DNA of 5,943 bases. Origin: PALSA-1006 sp037140475 (lineage in GTDB: Bacteria; Pseudomonadota; Gammaproteobacteria; Burkholderiales; Gallionellaceae). Of this stretch, positions 5,158 to 5,943 are shown one piece after another. The translations under genes were made by a program, and so were the position numbers. Every line of letters begins with the position of its first letter. The stretch's first letter is position 1. The notes below the pieces were generated by a model, which searched no databases, was not told the DNA's origin, and saw only the letters and a list, made by a program, of their open reading frames with translations. The stretch is from positions 1 to 5,943 of the forward strand of contig JBAXEJ010000107.1 in the NCBI GenBank assembly GCA_037140475.1. The letters are read 5' to 3'.

Positions 5158-5239
5158 TAATCTTTTTGGGGGTTCACCGGGAACGCTGTAGCGCATGACA
5201 CCAACAAAATCGCTGGTGAAATTGAAATTAAATCGAAAA

Positions 5240-5943
5240 ATGGCCATGAATAAACTTACTCGCATACTCTTACTCTTAACTCTCAGCGTAACTCAGCCCG
5301 CCTTTGGTGCGGCGAAAATAGTCAAACAACTTCCAAACGAGCTGATTGTTGAGTCTTCGGCGAAGTATGTGCTCGGGGACAATGACACGCGGATTGATGC
5401 ACGAAATATAGCGCTCAATGAAGCAAAGCGAGCTGCTTCTGAATTAGCCGGTACTCAAGTCAAGTCTGACTTGGTTATTGAAAACGACCAGATACTGAAA
5501 GACCAGATTACTATCGTCGCGGCATCCTTTATGACTGTGGAGGTGATTAACGAATCAATGACATCCTCGAAAGATGGTCGGTCAGTTATGGAAATAACGA
5601 TTCGTGCGCATTTGGATAAATCTGCTATTCGTTCAAAGCTGGATACTTATCGTGGCGATGACAAACGTCAAAAAGAATTGAGCTCAATTCAGGCCGAAAA
5701 TAGCCGCCTCCAGAACGAACTTGAAAGCCTGAATGCTGAGTTATCAAAAATCCGCAATGCCGCGAATGATGGCAGCGTGTCTTCAAAACCCCGTGCTGAA
5801 TTAGTCGCTCGCCGTGATGTTGTTATTTCAAGCATCGAAGAAAGCCAAGGGCAGGTACGACGCGTTTTTGAAAAGGGCACTTTGCTGGGAATGGCGAAGA
5901 AGAGTGGCGATGCTTATCAAACTGCGCTTGACGTTTTGAATAA
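5240..5943 (+). CDS. Exported coiled-coil protein, partial (runs off window end)
   Basis: The frame is open for 234 codons to the window edge, so the C-terminus is missing. A signal peptide is clear: MNKLTRILLLLTLSVTQPAFGA, with likely cleavage near FGA-AKI, and no lipobox Cys, so the protein is probably periplasmic. Mature residues up to about 130 (ARNIALNEAKRAASELAGTQ, DQITIVAASFMTVEVI, SVMEITIRAHLD) have the spacing of the LPP20/FlgT N-terminal-like alpha/beta domain. A coiled coil follows (KRQKELSSIQAENSRLQNEL onward, about 138-172), then a Ser-rich linker and a helical segment. FlgT itself is unlikely because FlgT has no such coiled coil. Starts at 5195 (ATG), 5240 and 5246 share the frame and none has a good Shine-Dalgarno; 5240 or 5246 suits the signal peptide. 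Function unknown; an envelope role is inferred. Confidence 0.7.
   Translation, partial: MAMNKLTRILLLLTLSVTQPAFGAAKIVKQLPNELIVESSAKYVLGDNDTRIDARNIALNEAKRAASELAGTQVKSDLVIENDQILKDQITIVAASFMTVEVINESMTSSKDGRSVMEITIRAHLDKSAIRSKLDTYRGDDKRQKELSSIQAENSRLQNELESLNAELSKIRNAANDGSVSSKPRAELVARRDVVISSIEESQGQVRRVFEKGTLLGMAKKSGDAYQTALDVLN

Noticed and set aside
5150..5180. Terminator after the toxin (GATTA-G-TAATC then TTTTT)
   Set aside because: The stem is only five weak pairs with a one-base loop, so a stable hairpin is unlikely.
5173..5220. TTCACC...GGTGAA inverted repeat upstream of the exported protein
   Set aside because: Six-base arms about 36 nt apart are expected by chance; no further symmetry supports an operator.

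Overview
The window looks like a chromosomal segment of a proteobacterium, most likely a betaproteobacterium (Nitrosomonadales/Methylophilaceae-like). This is an inference. It rests on a ParE of proteobacterial type, moderate GC content, and small accessory genes of kinds common in that group; no rRNA or species-specific marker is present. No previously undescribed multi-gene system is evident. The points most worth following are regulatory and evolutionary details.

Left part (1-1890): a run of small accessory genes. A 23-residue lysine-rich peptide (178-249) sits behind a good ribosome binding site and overlaps a second micro-ORF out of frame. A BFD-like [2Fe-2S] protein (341-586) follows. 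Two minus-strand genes come next: an unrecognised 182-residue protein ending in a J-domain-like HPD segment (660-1208) and a VOC/glyoxalase-fold protein (1259-1657). A near-perfect 33-nt palindrome covers the stop codon of the VOC gene. A stretch with imperfect direct repeats then leads to the tRNA terminator.

Centre (1811-4654): a complete tRNA-Asn(GTT) unit on the minus strand has its promoter (TTGACC-17-TAGTAT, GC-rich discriminator) and an intrinsic terminator. Upstream of it on the same strand is a LexA-type self-cleaving repressor. The repressor's promoter (TTGACT-17-TATCTT) encloses a GAAC-N4-GTTC palindrome, the operator form known from Gram-positive LexA. The predicted transcription start falls almost on the ATG, so the mRNA may be leaderless. 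Head-to-head with lexA is parE, encoding the ATPase/Toprim subunit of topoisomerase IV, complete with all expected motifs.

Right part (4655-5943): parE is followed on the plus strand by a ParD/CopG-type antitoxin and a ParE/RelE-type toxin overlapping by one base. The toxin seems to have lost about a third of its length from the middle of the fold, so the module is probably an antitoxin with a dead toxin. The toxin superfamily name ParE is unrelated to topoisomerase ParE. The last gene is open to the window edge. It encodes an exported protein with a signal peptide, an LPP20/FlgT-N-like alpha/beta segment and a coiled coil.

The genes do not form one pathway. The functional logic visible here is DNA maintenance (LexA and topoisomerase IV sharing a divergent intergenic region), a housekeeping tRNA, and accessory genes on either side.
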